A stretch of DNA of 64,000 bases from Bacteroidota bacterium (GCA_947453145.1 CANGFA010000007.1:1-64000); one strand, 5' to 3'; positions 26,815 through 35,597 are shown, numbered from the stretch's first letter. Program-made: numbers and translations. Notes: generated from the sequence alone by a model not told the origin.

Positions 26815-27672
26815 CTAAACTGCGCGTTTAAGACTGGCTCTTAACATCCTATCCTTACCAAACATATCCTGACGTAATTCTACATGATAGCCCATTTCGT
26901 CAAACAAGGCTAATAATGATTTTCCTTGGTCATAATGCATTTCAAAAAATAATTGACCATTTGGATTTAAATATTGTTTGCCCAATCTTGCAATGGTTCG
27001 GTAAAAAATAAGCGGGTCCTCGTCTTTTACAAATAGGGCAATGCCGGGTTCAAAGTTTTTCACTTGCACCTGCATATTTACATTTTCTTTAAAAGGAATA
27101 TAAGGTGGGTTGCTAACAATGATATCAAACGTATTTGGTAAATAGGTAGTACTTAATATATCTTCCTGCATCCAACTTACGGATGCGTTTAAATTATTTG
27201 CGTTTTGGGTAGCGGTTGCTAATGCAGTTTCACTAATATCCAATCCGGCCAGCATGCAATTGGGCAAGGCTAATTTTAGTGCAATAGGAATACATCCAGA
27301 TCCCGTTCCAATATCTAATATTTGTAAAGGCTTATTAATGATTGTTGCGTATTCGATGATCCAGTCCACCAATTCTTCGGTTTCAGGTCTGGGGATTAAT
27401 ACATTTTCATTCACTGCATATTCCTGGCCCATAAACCAAGCTTTGCCAATAATGTATTGTATAGGCATGCCTTCCTTTAAGGACTTTAATGCTTTTTGAA
27501 ATTCATCTATTTTTTCTTGAGCTAAATCGGTGTCTTTATTTAGCACTTGTTTAATTTGGTCCCAGCCCATTATAAATTCAATGAGCATGGACATTAAACT
27601 ATTTAGCTCGATACTTTCATATTGATGCGCAAGTGTTGCCTTTAAATCCTGTTTTAGTTCCTGTAAACTCAT
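26815..27672 (-). CDS. prmC: Peptide chain release factor N5-glutamine methyltransferase
   Basis: The 285-aa protein has a helical N-domain (about 1-75), then NVLIPRPETEELVDW, the SAM-binding ILDIGTGSGCIPIALKLALP and the glutamine-binding VSNPPYIP motif. The NPPY motif and the RPETE segment identify PrmC. It methylates the GGQ Gln of RF1 and RF2. It converges on exbD with 50 nt between them. Confidence 0.95.
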   Translation of the reverse strand: MSLQELKQDLKATLAHQYESIELNSLMSMLIEFIMGWDQIKQVLNKDTDLAQEKIDEFQKALKSLKEGMPIQYIIGKAWFMGQEYAVNENVLIPRPETEELVDWIIEYATIINKPLQILDIGTGSGCIPIALKLALPNCMLAGLDISETALATATQNANNLNASVSWMQEDILSTTYLPNTFDIIVSNPPYIPFKENVNMQVQVKNFEPGIALFVKDEDPLIFYRTIARLGKQYLNPNGQLFFEMHYDQGKSLLALFDEMGYHVELRQDMFGKDRMLRASLKRAV

Positions 27673-27706
27673 ATTGCAATGTTACAAATGAATGCCCATT
27701 ATGCGT

Positions 27707-27714
27707 TAGCTTTG
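27707..27714 (+). promoter_or_regulatory. -7 promoter element of the YigZ-family gene
   Basis: TAGCTTTG matches TAnnTTTG exactly and ends 20 nt before the ATG at 27735. Confidence 0.6.
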
Positions 27715-27734
27715 CCAAGTTATTATTCAACTAA

Positions 27735-28346
27735 ATGCATCCTTTTTATTACAATACCATCCTGCAACCAGCAGTCGCTGAGTTTAAAGACCGAGGAAGT
27801 AAATTTTTAGCTTATAGCTTTCCAGTAACAAGTATTGAGGAGTGTAAAAAACAGTTGGCAAATTTAAAAAAGGAGCATCCTAAAGCAGTGCACCATTGTT
27901 TAGCTTACCGAATAGGGGTGGATGGAAGTACTTTTAGAGTAAGTGATGACGGAGAGCCCGCTGGATCGGCAGGGCGCCCAATACTTGGTCAAATTGACAG
28001 TAAGCAATTAACCAATATTATGGTGGTTGTGGTGCGTTATTTTGGAGGCACTTTATTGGGTGTGCCGGGTTTAATTAACGCTTACAAAACGGCTACCTCT
28101 TTAACATTGCAATTGTCACCCATTATTCAAAAAGCAGTAGAAGTTACGTATGCGCTGAATTTTGATTATCAACAAATGAATGAAGTAATGATGATTGTGA
28201 AGCAATACAATTGTTCTGTAGTGGAACAAGTAGCACAACTATTTGTGGAATTAAAAATTGGCATTCCAAAAAACAGACTCGAAGAAGTCATTAATAAAAT
28301 ACAAGAATTGCAAGGAGTAAGTTATAAGACGGCGCTCCTTGTTTAG
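27735..28346 (+). CDS. YigZ/IMPACT family protein
   Basis: The 203-aa protein has the UPF0029/IMPACT signature: EFKDRGSKFLAYSFPV, RVSDDGEPAGSAGRPIL (about 75-91) and VVVVRYFGGTLLGVPGLINAY (about 98-118 region). A C-terminal ferredoxin-like domain (about 135-203) follows. Bacterial members are thought to bind nucleic acid or act in translation stress, but no firm function is known. Its stop codon overlaps the stop of the opposite-strand dehydrogenase by 4 nt. Confidence 0.9.
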   Translation: MHPFYYNTILQPAVAEFKDRGSKFLAYSFPVTSIEECKKQLANLKKEHPKAVHHCLAYRIGVDGSTFRVSDDGEPAGSAGRPILGQIDSKQLTNIMVVVVRYFGGTLLGVPGLINAYKTATSLTLQLSPIIQKAVEVTYALNFDYQQMNEVMMIVKQYNCSVVEQVAQLFVELKIGIPKNRLEEVINKIQELQGVSYKTALLV

Positions 28347-29188
28347 TACTTGTAAAACCCTTCTCCCGATTTTATACCTAGTTTACCTTGTTTTACCATT
28401 TCCACTAATAAAGGGCAGGGCGCATATTTGTCGTTATTAAAACCTGCGTACATAATATCCATAATGTTTTTGCAAACATCTAAGCCAATATAATCCGCTA
28501 ATTGCAGGGGTCCCATAGGATGTGCCATACCTAGTTTCATAATTTGATCAATTGTTGCAGCGTCGCTGATACCTTCGGAGAAGGCATACATTGCCTCGTT
28601 AAGCATTGGCATTAAAATTCGATTAGCAATAAATCCAGGGGCATCTTTTACAACACAAGGGATTTTATTAATCGCAGTAGTTAATTCTACAATACTTTTT
28701 GTGGTGGCTTCGCTGGTATCCAACCCATTAATAATTTCCACAAGTTTCATCACTGGTACGGGGTTCATAAAGTGCATGCCAATAACTTTTCCTGGACGGT
28801 TGGTTACGGCTGCTAATTCTGCAATTGGAATAGAGGAAGTATTGGTTGCTAAAATGCAATCATCGTTTGCATTTTCATCCATAAGACGAAAAATACTTTT
28901 TTTGATTTCGCTATTTTCGGTAGCAGCTTCAACTGCCAATTCAACATCCATAATTCCTTTTTCTATAGCAGTAAAAGTAGAAATATTTTGAAGGGTGTTT
29001 ATTTTGTCGTCATCTGTTAAAATCCCTTTATTTATTTGTCTATCCAAATTCTTTCCAATGGTGGCCATTGCTTTATCAAGTGCCGCTTGTTGGGTATCTA
29101 TAAGGTGAACTAAAAAACCTTTTTGTGCAAATACATGTGCAATACCATTACCCATGGTACCTGCGCCAATCACTGCTATCTTTTTCAT
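28343..29188 (-). CDS. 3-hydroxybutyryl-CoA dehydrogenase
   Basis: The 281-aa protein has the NAD-binding VIGAGTMGNGIAHVFAQKG at the N-terminus. It continues with ATNTSSIPI, the catalytic His-containing GMHFMNPVPVMKLVEII (about 138-154) and DAPGFIANRILMPMLNEA (about 183-200). It oxidises 3-hydroxyacyl-CoA to 3-ketoacyl-CoA (or the reverse) in short-chain fatty acid metabolism. It starts directly at the stop of the upstream 219-aa gene, so both are co-transcribed. Confidence 0.94.
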   Translation of the reverse strand: MKKIAVIGAGTMGNGIAHVFAQKGFLVHLIDTQQAALDKAMATIGKNLDRQINKGILTDDDKINTLQNISTFTAIEKGIMDVELAVEAATENSEIKKSIFRLMDENANDDCILATNTSSIPIAELAAVTNRPGKVIGMHFMNPVPVMKLVEIINGLDTSEATTKSIVELTTAINKIPCVVKDAPGFIANRILMPMLNEAMYAFSEGISDAATIDQIMKLGMAHPMGPLQLADYIGLDVCKNIMDIMYAGFNNDKYAPCPLLVEMVKQGKLGIKSGEGFYKY

Positions 29189-29848
29189 TTATTTTGATTT
29201 ATAATCACCTCTTTTCCAAGAGTTAATAAAGCTTTTCCAAGCTGCCGGATTTAATATATTCATTGGAGGCAACTGACCAGAATAATAATATTTTGAAGCT
29301 TGATTGCTTAAGGATGCACCCACTGCTTCTTTACCGTCTCTTGGTAAGGAGGCCAATATGATTCTTTTTTGAGACTCACTCGTATTTTTTTTAGCAGTCT
29401 CGTATAAATCATCATCCACTTTTGCATTCACAAAGTCCCTGTCAAATTGCGCGCGCGTAGGTCTTGGTTTTAAAATGGTAACGGGTAAGTAATTGGTATC
29501 ATTCACCATAAGTTGTACCACACTATATTGGTTGCCCTCTAAATTGCCAGGTATCAAAATAGTTCTATCCTTAAATCCTACACAGCTAAATGTGATTTTT
29601 TCTCCTTTATTGACAGCAATGGAAAAAATACCATCGTAATTGGTTACGGTTCCTCGTCCTTTATTGGTTACGGAAACACTGGCAAATGGGATGGCTTTTA
29701 AGCTATCCGCTGTCATTATAACGCCATATAATTGAACCACTGAGTCTCTGTAAATATTGGGTGTGGAAACAGGTGTTTGCTGCGCCTTTGCATGCTGCAC
29801 CCCCATTCCTAAAATGCCAATCGTCCATATAATAAGCGTCTTTTTCAT
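29189..29848 (-). CDS. Secreted carboxypeptidase-regulatory-like domain protein
   Basis: The 219-aa protein has a signal peptide (residues about 1-22, ending AKA-Q) and a beta-sandwich domain (about 38-105). The domain motif is LYGVIMTADSLKAIPFASVS, then RGTVTNYDGIFSIAV and ITFSCVGFKDR. This is the CarboxypepD_reg-like fold common in Bacteroidota surface proteins. The C-terminal half (about 125-219) is charged and not recognised. It lies directly upstream of the hydroxyacyl-CoA dehydrogenase with no gap, but a functional link is not obvious. Confidence 0.75.
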   Translation of the reverse strand: MKKTLIIWTIGILGMGVQHAKAQQTPVSTPNIYRDSVVQLYGVIMTADSLKAIPFASVSVTNKGRGTVTNYDGIFSIAVNKGEKITFSCVGFKDRTILIPGNLEGNQYSVVQLMVNDTNYLPVTILKPRPTRAQFDRDFVNAKVDDDLYETAKKNTSESQKRIILASLPRDGKEAVGASLSNQASKYYYSGQLPPMNILNPAAWKSFINSWKRGDYKSK

Positions 29849-29855
29849 AGCAAAG

Positions 29856-29863
29856 CAAAATTA
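29856..29863 (-). promoter_or_regulatory. -7 promoter element of the 29189-29848 gene
   Basis: TAATTTTG on the minus strand matches TAnnTTTG exactly and ends 7 nt before the ATG. Confidence 0.6.
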
Positions 29864-29907
29864 AGCTAGAACCTTGAATTTTTTGCTAAAATAAGGGTCG
29901 CATCAAT

Positions 29908-29915
29908 TAACTTTG
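29908..29915 (+). promoter_or_regulatory. -7 promoter element of the mrp gene
   Basis: TAACTTTG matches TAnnTTTG exactly and ends 36 nt before the ATG at 29952. Confidence 0.55.
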
Positions 29916-29951
29916 CCCGAGTTTTCAACTTTTTAACAAAAACTTCCAAAA

Positions 29952-31046
29952 ATGACAGAAGCAGATATCTTAAAAGCCCTCAGTAATGTGCAGGAGCCAG
30001 ACTTGGGTAAAGATTTAGTGACGTTAAATATGATTGAGGACATGGTCATTGAGGGGAATAAAGTAAGTTTCACCATTGTGCTTACAACGCCTGCTTGTCC
30101 TATGAAGGACTTGATGAAAAATGCTTGTGAAAATGCCATTAAATTATTGGTAAATAAAGAAGCAGAGATAACAGTGGGCTTTACTTCCAGAACAAGTACG
30201 ACGCGTAAAACAGACGATAAAATTTTATCAAAAGTTAAAAATATTATTGCAGTTGTTAGTGGTAAAGGAGGAGTTGGTAAAAGTACTGTTTCGGCAAATT
30301 TGGCGTTGGCATTGGCCGAAGGGGGTGCAAAAGTGGGTTTAATGGATGCAGATATTTATGGACCCAGTGTGCCTATCATGTTTGGGGTAAGAGGACAAAG
30401 ACCTTTAATGAGAGATGCAAATGGAGAAGGTATTATTCTACCCATTCAAAAGTTTGGCATTGATTTAATGAGTATAGGTTTATTAGTGGACGAAAAAGAT
30501 GCTGTAGTTTGGAGAGGACCTATGGCAAGTAGTGCCATACGACAATTTATAACCGATGTAGATTGGGGAGAATTAGATTACTTGGTCATTGACATGCCAC
30601 CAGGCACAGGAGACATACATTTAACCATTATGCAAACGGTTCCTGTAACGGGTGTGGTGATTGTAACTACCCCACAAAATGTAGCCTTGGCAGATGCTAA
30701 AAAAGCCATTGCTATGTTTGGTCAGGCCAATGTAAATGTGCCCATTATTGGACTTATTGAAAACATGGCTTATTTCACTCCAGCAGAATTGCCAGAAAAT
30801 AAATATTATTTATTTGGCAAGGATGGGGGAAAAAATTTGGCGGAGGAATATGACCTGCCATTCTTAGGACAAGTGCCATTGGTGCAGTCTATTAGAGAGG
30901 GGGGAGACAGTGGCGTTCCGGCCATGGTAGGGGAAGATGAAATTTCAAAAGAAGCATTGAGAACCGTTGTTTCACAAGCAGTTCGTCAAATTGCCATTCG
31001 TAATGCAAACCTACCAAAAACTCAAACTATTTCGGTAGCACCCTAA
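29952..31046 (+). CDS. mrp: Mrp/NBP35-type Fe-S carrier ATPase
   Basis: The 364-aa protein has an N-terminal MIP18-like domain (about 1-85; VQEPDLGKDLVTLN and TTPACPMKDL). A P-loop domain follows with the deviant Walker A VVSGKGGVGKSTVSANLA (about 101-118), MDADIYGPSVP and VIDMPPGTGDIHLT. Family members deliver Fe-S clusters to target proteins in the cytoplasm. The C-terminal CxxC that bridges the cluster in ApbC is absent: the sequence after ENMAYF reads TPAELPENKYYLFG. Function as a carrier is therefore inferred with some caution. Confidence 0.92.
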   Translation: MTEADILKALSNVQEPDLGKDLVTLNMIEDMVIEGNKVSFTIVLTTPACPMKDLMKNACENAIKLLVNKEAEITVGFTSRTSTTRKTDDKILSKVKNIIAVVSGKGGVGKSTVSANLALALAEGGAKVGLMDADIYGPSVPIMFGVRGQRPLMRDANGEGIILPIQKFGIDLMSIGLLVDEKDAVVWRGPMASSAIRQFITDVDWGELDYLVIDMPPGTGDIHLTIMQTVPVTGVVIVTTPQNVALADAKKAIAMFGQANVNVPIIGLIENMAYFTPAELPENKYYLFGKDGGKNLAEEYDLPFLGQVPLVQSIREGGDSGVPAMVGEDEISKEALRTVVSQAVRQIAIRNANLPKTQTISVAP

Positions 31047-31101
31047 TAATAAAAATTGCAAAAAATAAAAAACAATCTTAAGTAAATTTCTCCAAAAGTG
31101 T

Positions 31102-31788
31102 ATGTCCAATAAAATTATTATAGCTATAGATGGATTTTCTTCTTGCGGGAAAAGTACGCTAGCAAAGGCTTTAGCAGTAAAGTTGGAGTATGTATTTATT
31201 GATACTGGTGCTATGTATAGGGCCATTGCACTTTATTTTTTGAGAAATAAAATTTCATTTAAGGAAGCTGCTGAAATTCTAAAAGCATTAGATAATATTA
31301 AATTGCATTTTGAATACAATGCACACACATTAAAAAGTGATATGTTTTTAAATGGAGAAAATGTAGAACTATTAATACGTGAAATGCAGGTTAGTTCCAA
31401 AGTAAGTGAAGTGGCTGCCATCGCCGCGGTAAGAGATTTTGCAGTTGCTCAACAACAAGCCATGGGCCAGCAAAAAGGGATTGTTATGGATGGTCGTGAT
31501 ATTGGCACCGTGGTGTTTCCCAATGCAGAATTAAAAATATTTGTAACAGCCGATCCTGTTATACGAGCCAACAGACGTTTTTTAGAATTACAAGCAACCG
31601 ATCCTTCTATTACCATGGAGGCTGTTGCAGAAAATTTAACACATAGGGACCATATAGATAGTACTAGGGAGCATAGCCCATTAAGACAAGCACCGGATGC
31701 TTTGGTATTGGACAATAGCCATATCAGTAAAGAGGAGCAATTTGATATTGCCTTGAACTGGGCTAAAGAAAGAATAGCAAGTCATTAA
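31102..31788 (+). CDS. cmk: Cytidylate kinase
   Basis: The 228-aa protein has the P-loop IDGFSSCGKSTLAKALA (about 7-23), then FIDTGAMYRAIALYFL (substrate binding) and VMDGRDIGTVVFPNAELK (about 130-147). LTHRDHIDSTREHSP contains catalytic Arg residues. It phosphorylates CMP and dCMP. Its stop overlaps the ispH stop by 4 nt on the opposite strand. Confidence 0.95.
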   Translation: MSNKIIIAIDGFSSCGKSTLAKALAVKLEYVFIDTGAMYRAIALYFLRNKISFKEAAEILKALDNIKLHFEYNAHTLKSDMFLNGENVELLIREMQVSSKVSEVAAIAAVRDFAVAQQQAMGQQKGIVMDGRDIGTVVFPNAELKIFVTADPVIRANRRFLELQATDPSITMEAVAENLTHRDHIDSTREHSPLRQAPDALVLDNSHISKEEQFDIALNWAKERIASH

Positions 31789-33026
31789 ATGCCAACTGCG
31801 CTTTCTTTTTCCCACTCAGTGATTAATTTTTCCAGTGCTTCTTCTTTTCCAAAAAACTCAGATACTTTTTTAATTACGGATTCTACAACGGCATCAGGAC
31901 AACTTGCTCCGCTAGTCATGAGTATTTTAACTGTCTCTTTTTTAGGAAGGTAATTTTGAATTACAGTAGCCGATTTATTTTTCCAGTCGGTATGTATAAT
32001 TTCGGTATCGTTCACAATTTTACTTACATCGTCTATAAAATAAGTTGGCAATTTTTGTTGACACAATTCCACTAAATGGGAGCTATTACTACTATTTTTT
32101 CCACCCATTACAATGGCCAAGTCCGCGCTGGTTTCTAAAAGACCAATCACAGCCGATTGGTTGTCATTAGTGGCGTAACATAAAGTGTCTCGGGTATCCG
32201 CAAAGTGTTGCTCGGCACTTTCAGCACCATATTTTTTTACAATTATCTGCTTTAAATAATCCGATATAGCTTGTGTATCTGTTGCTAGTTGGGTGGTTTG
32301 ATTCACTACGCCAATTTTTTTAAGGTCGTTTACAGGATCAAATCCTTTAGAAAAACGGTTTGTAAAATAATTTTCAAATTCAGCGTTGCTCATTTCTCCC
32401 AATATATAATTACCCAACATAATAGTTTCTTCCATGTCATTTACAATCAATGTAGGGGTGTTGGCGGCGGCGTGTGAAAATGTAGCTCTTGTTTCTTCAT
32501 GTTTTGGTTTCCCGTGTATAATAATGGAAAATCCTTTTTTAGCAATTTGGTCACTACGATTCCATACTTTTTCAACAAAAGGACAAGTGGTATTGTACTT
32601 TTGAATTTCAATGCCTTTATCTTGAATTATTTTTTCTAATTCCAATGTGGTTCCAAATGCAGGGATCATAACCACATCGTTTGCAGTTAATTCATCCAGT
32701 GGAATAATTGCATTGCCGTTGGTATCGTGTAAGAATTTTACTCCTTTTTGAATAAGGTCTGCATTTACTTGAGGGTTATGAATCATTTCACTTAACAAAT
32801 AAATTCTTTTTCCTTTATTTTCTTCAATGGTTTTGTAGGCTATATTAATTGCGTTCTCAACACCATAACAAAATCCAAAATGACGCGCCAAATAAAATTG
32901 AACGGATCCTAAATCTAATATGGTAGGGCTAAAATCTTTTTTTAATTTATCGTCTACTTTCCTCTTCTGTTTAATGGCAGAAATTAAGCGACTACGATAT
33001 CCATTGGGCACCTCAAATTGCTTCAT
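31785..33026 (-). CDS. ispH: 4-hydroxy-3-methylbut-2-enyl diphosphate reductase
   Basis: The 413-aa protein has the three Fe-S cysteines in HFGFCYGVENA, NTTCPFVEKVW and DTLCYATNDNQ, plus MIHNPQVNADL and the C-terminal TSGASCPDAVVESV. It makes IPP and DMAPP in the last step of the MEP pathway. At 413 aa it is about 100 residues longer than E. coli IspH and resembles the long plant/cyanobacterial-like form. A perfect -7 box lies 26 nt upstream of the ATG. The gene converges on cmk. Confidence 0.93.
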   Translation of the reverse strand: MKQFEVPNGYRSRLISAIKQKRKVDDKLKKDFSPTILDLGSVQFYLARHFGFCYGVENAINIAYKTIEENKGKRIYLLSEMIHNPQVNADLIQKGVKFLHDTNGNAIIPLDELTANDVVMIPAFGTTLELEKIIQDKGIEIQKYNTTCPFVEKVWNRSDQIAKKGFSIIIHGKPKHEETRATFSHAAANTPTLIVNDMEETIMLGNYILGEMSNAEFENYFTNRFSKGFDPVNDLKKIGVVNQTTQLATDTQAISDYLKQIIVKKYGAESAEQHFADTRDTLCYATNDNQSAVIGLLETSADLAIVMGGKNSSNSSHLVELCQQKLPTYFIDDVSKIVNDTEIIHTDWKNKSATVIQNYLPKKETVKILMTSGASCPDAVVESVIKKVSEFFGKEEALEKLITEWEKESAVGI

Positions 33027-33052
33027 TTATAAACTATTTAAGTTTTAGAGGA

Positions 33053-33060
33053 CAAAAGTA
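33053..33060 (-). promoter_or_regulatory. -7 promoter element of ispH
   Basis: TACTTTTG on the minus strand matches TAnnTTTG exactly, 26 nt upstream of the ispH ATG at 33026. Confidence 0.6.
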
Positions 33061-33092
33061 CAATAAAATACGGCTTCCTTGCATGTGGGGCT

Positions 33093-33100
33093 TATCTTTG
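33093..33100 (+). promoter_or_regulatory. -7 promoter element of the ABC-F gene
   Basis: TATCTTTG matches TAnnTTTG exactly and ends 4 nt before the ATG at 33105, predicting a leaderless or almost leaderless mRNA. Confidence 0.65.
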
Positions 33101-33104
33101 CGCC

Positions 33105-35021
33105 ATGCATTATGTATCAGTAGAAGGACTTACTAAAAGTTATGGAATTACCCCCCTTTTTAAGGGTATTAGCTTTAATATCAATGAAGGAGACCGCATT
33201 GCTTTAATTGCCAGAAATGGGGTTGGGAAAAGCACTTTATTAAGAATTTTATCAGGCAAAGAGCATCCAGATGCAGGTGCCTGTAAAATACATAAGGACG
33301 TTCATTTAGTTATGTTTGAGCAGGAACCTCAATTTATCGAAACGGCCACGGTTACACTAAACCTATTTAATCAGGATCATCCAACCATGAAGGCCATTAG
33401 TAATTATGAAATGGCTATGGAATCCGAGGACGAGGATTTAATAACCAATGCCATTATGGAAATGGAAGAGAACAATGCCTGGGACTTTGAATCCAAAGTA
33501 AAAACCATACTTACTCAATTAAATATTCATCATTTAGAACAACCAGTTTCCAAATTAAGCGGAGGTCAACGAAAACGTGTTTCATTAGCTAAAACCTTAA
33601 TTCAAATTGGCTTTGAACCTAAACATGTTTTATTGTTAATGGATGAGCCAACGAATCATTTGGATTTAAATATGATTGAATGGTTGGAGAATTATTTGGA
33701 ACAAGAAAAAGTAACCTTATTATTGGTATCGCACGATCGCTACTTTTTAGAAGCGGTAACGGATGAAATATGGGAATTAGAGCGTGAAAAATTATATAGT
33801 TATAAAGGCGACTACGAAAATTATTTAGAAAAGAAAGCGGCAAGGATTGAGTCAGAGTTGGCGAGTATAGATAAAGCCAAGAATACTTTTAGAAAGGAAT
33901 TGGAATGGATGCGCAAGCAGCCCAAAGCAAGAACTACTAAAAGCAAGAGCAGGCAAGATAATTTTTATGAAGTAGAAGCCAAGGCCAAGCAAAAAATAGA
34001 TGACTCCAATTTGCAATTGGACATGAAAATGACCAGATTAGGTGGTAAAATTATTGAAGCCAAAAAAGTATATAAATCCTATGGGGACTTAGTAGTGTTA
34101 AAAGGTTTTGATTATACATTTAGCAAAGGGGAGCGTATTGGTATTGTAGGGAAAAATGGTGTGGGAAAGAGTACTTTTTTACAAATCTTGCAAGGCATTA
34201 CACAACCGGATAGTGGAAAAATTAATGTGGGGGAGACCATTGTGTTTGGACACTTCTCACAAGAAGGCTTGGTGTATAAAAAAGACATGCGTGTCATTGA
34301 ATATTTGAAAACCTTTGCGGAACAATTTCCTTTAGCAAGTGGGGGTTCCTTAAGTGCGGCGCAATTTTTAGAATTATTTTTATTTACGCCGGACAAGCAA
34401 TATACCTATTTAAGTGCCTTGAGTGGAGGCGAGAAAAAGCGCTTACAATTACTAACTATTTTATTTAAGAATCCTAATTTCTTAATTCTGGATGAACCTA
34501 CCAATGATTTGGATTTACCAACCCTTGCGGTATTGGAACAATTTTTATTAGACTATGCAGGTTGTGTATTATTGGTATCACATGACAGGTATTTTATGGA
34601 TAAACTGGTAGATCACTTATTTATATTTGAAGGAGACGGCGTTATTAGAGATTATCCTGGAAACTATACCCAGTTTAGAATTTTAGAAAAATCAAAACAA
34701 AGTTACACTTCCGTTAGTTCAGATATAAGTTCTTCAAAAGAGCATTCGGTAGCAAGTATAGAGAAAAAAGTAGAACCAGCTACTGTAGCTGTCGAAAAGA
34801 AAGTAGTAGAAAAAATGACCTATAAGGAAAAGTTAGAATTAGAAACTTTAAATAAGGAAATGCCAGTTTTAGAAGAAAAGAAAGCAGCCTATACTGCTCA
34901 ATTGAACAATACCAATTTAAATTACGAGGAAATTATTTCTATTAGCGAAAAACTCACAGAAGTGAACGCAGCATTGGATTTAGCAGAGGTGAGATGGCTT
35001 GAATTAAGCGAAAAACAGTAA
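33105..35021 (+). CDS. ABC-F family ATPase
   Basis: The 638-aa protein has two ABC domains and no membrane segment. The first has RNGVGKSTLLRIL, signature LSGGQRKRVSLAKTL and Walker B VLLLMDEPTNHLD. The second has GKNGVGKSTFLQIL (about residue 350), LSGGEKKRLQLLTIL and FLILDEPTNDLD. An interdomain linker rich in Lys/Arg (about 245-290) and a charged C-terminal coiled coil (about 565-638) match Uup-like members. ABC-F proteins act on the ribosome or, for Uup, on DNA/ribosome assembly. Which of these applies cannot be told from sequence. Confidence 0.93.
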   Translation: MHYVSVEGLTKSYGITPLFKGISFNINEGDRIALIARNGVGKSTLLRILSGKEHPDAGACKIHKDVHLVMFEQEPQFIETATVTLNLFNQDHPTMKAISNYEMAMESEDEDLITNAIMEMEENNAWDFESKVKTILTQLNIHHLEQPVSKLSGGQRKRVSLAKTLIQIGFEPKHVLLLMDEPTNHLDLNMIEWLENYLEQEKVTLLLVSHDRYFLEAVTDEIWELEREKLYSYKGDYENYLEKKAARIESELASIDKAKNTFRKELEWMRKQPKARTTKSKSRQDNFYEVEAKAKQKIDDSNLQLDMKMTRLGGKIIEAKKVYKSYGDLVVLKGFDYTFSKGERIGIVGKNGVGKSTFLQILQGITQPDSGKINVGETIVFGHFSQEGLVYKKDMRVIEYLKTFAEQFPLASGGSLSAAQFLELFLFTPDKQYTYLSALSGGEKKRLQLLTILFKNPNFLILDEPTNDLDLPTLAVLEQFLLDYAGCVLLVSHDRYFMDKLVDHLFIFEGDGVIRDYPGNYTQFRILEKSKQSYTSVSSDISSSKEHSVASIEKKVEPATVAVEKKVVEKMTYKEKLELETLNKEMPVLEEKKAAYTAQLNNTNLNYEEIISISEKLTEVNAALDLAEVRWLELSEKQ

Positions 35022-35035
35022 TTATTTTTTAAAAT

Positions 35036-35069
35036 ATGAGGCCTAAGTGCAACTAAAATGAGGCCAAAG
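35036..35069 (+). repeat. Direct repeats with 22-bp period upstream of the XRE-like gene
   Basis: Two 12-mers, ATGAGGCCTAAG (35036-35047) and ATGAGGCCAAAG (35058-35069), differ at one base and start 22 bp apart, close to two helical turns. They lie in the 115-bp gap upstream of the regulator gene and may be its operator. Confidence 0.55.
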
Positions 35070-35099
35070 TTTCAAATGTAGCTTATATAATAATTTTAA

Positions 35100-35124
35100 T
35101 ATTGGATATGTTCTATTACCAATA
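35100..35124. promoter_or_regulatory. Inverted repeat before the XRE-like gene
   Basis: TATTGG (35100-35105) and CCAATA (35119-35124) are 6-bp inverted arms with a 13-nt spacer, 12 nt before the ATG. This is a possible repressor site, but the arms are short and AT-rich. Confidence 0.3.
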
Positions 35125-35136
35125 AAATTATATGCT

Positions 35137-35550
35137 ATGAAACCAATTGAAAGAATCGCAATGTATTTGCAATTTAGAGCAATCACTCCTCATTCCTTTG
35201 AAAGAAAAATTCATTTATCTAATGGATATTTTTCAAAGCAAACCAAAAACCTGGGGTCCGTTGGATCAGACATCCTTGTTAAAATTCATGACAATTATCC
35301 AGACTTAAATATGTTATGGGTATTAACAGGGGAAGGTGAAATGATTTTAAACGAAATAGCTGTCAATCAAATTTCCAGAGTGAATGATTTTAGCAATCGG
35401 TATGAATCTGAAAATCGAAAGTTAAAAACCTTAGAATCAGATGTTGAAAAATTAAATGTAGTGTTAAAGGATAAAGAAAAGATTATTGGCTTGTACGAGT
35501 TTATGTTAAATGGAAACAATAAAACAGGAACCATTGCCGATACCTATTAA
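35137..35550 (+). CDS. XRE-like helix-turn-helix regulator with coiled coil
   Basis: The 137-aa protein has an N-terminal helical domain (residues about 1-72) of the type seen in Bacteroidota XRE/phage-repressor-like proteins, ending PDLNMLWVLTGEGEMIL. The WVLTGEGEM motif typically ends the HTH in this group. Residues about 85-118 form a charged heptad-rich segment likely to dimerise. No peptidase or ligand domain is present. The gene is preceded by direct and inverted repeats that may be its own binding sites. Target genes are unknown; it stands alone between the ABC-F gene and gcvP. Confidence 0.7.
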   Translation: MKPIERIAMYLQFRAITPHSFERKIHLSNGYFSKQTKNLGSVGSDILVKIHDNYPDLNMLWVLTGEGEMILNEIAVNQISRVNDFSNRYESENRKLKTLESDVEKLNVVLKDKEKIIGLYEFMLNGNNKTGTIADTY

Positions 35551-35597
35551 TATAAAAGTGTTTAACTGCACACAACTTATGCTTCCCCCTTTCGTTA

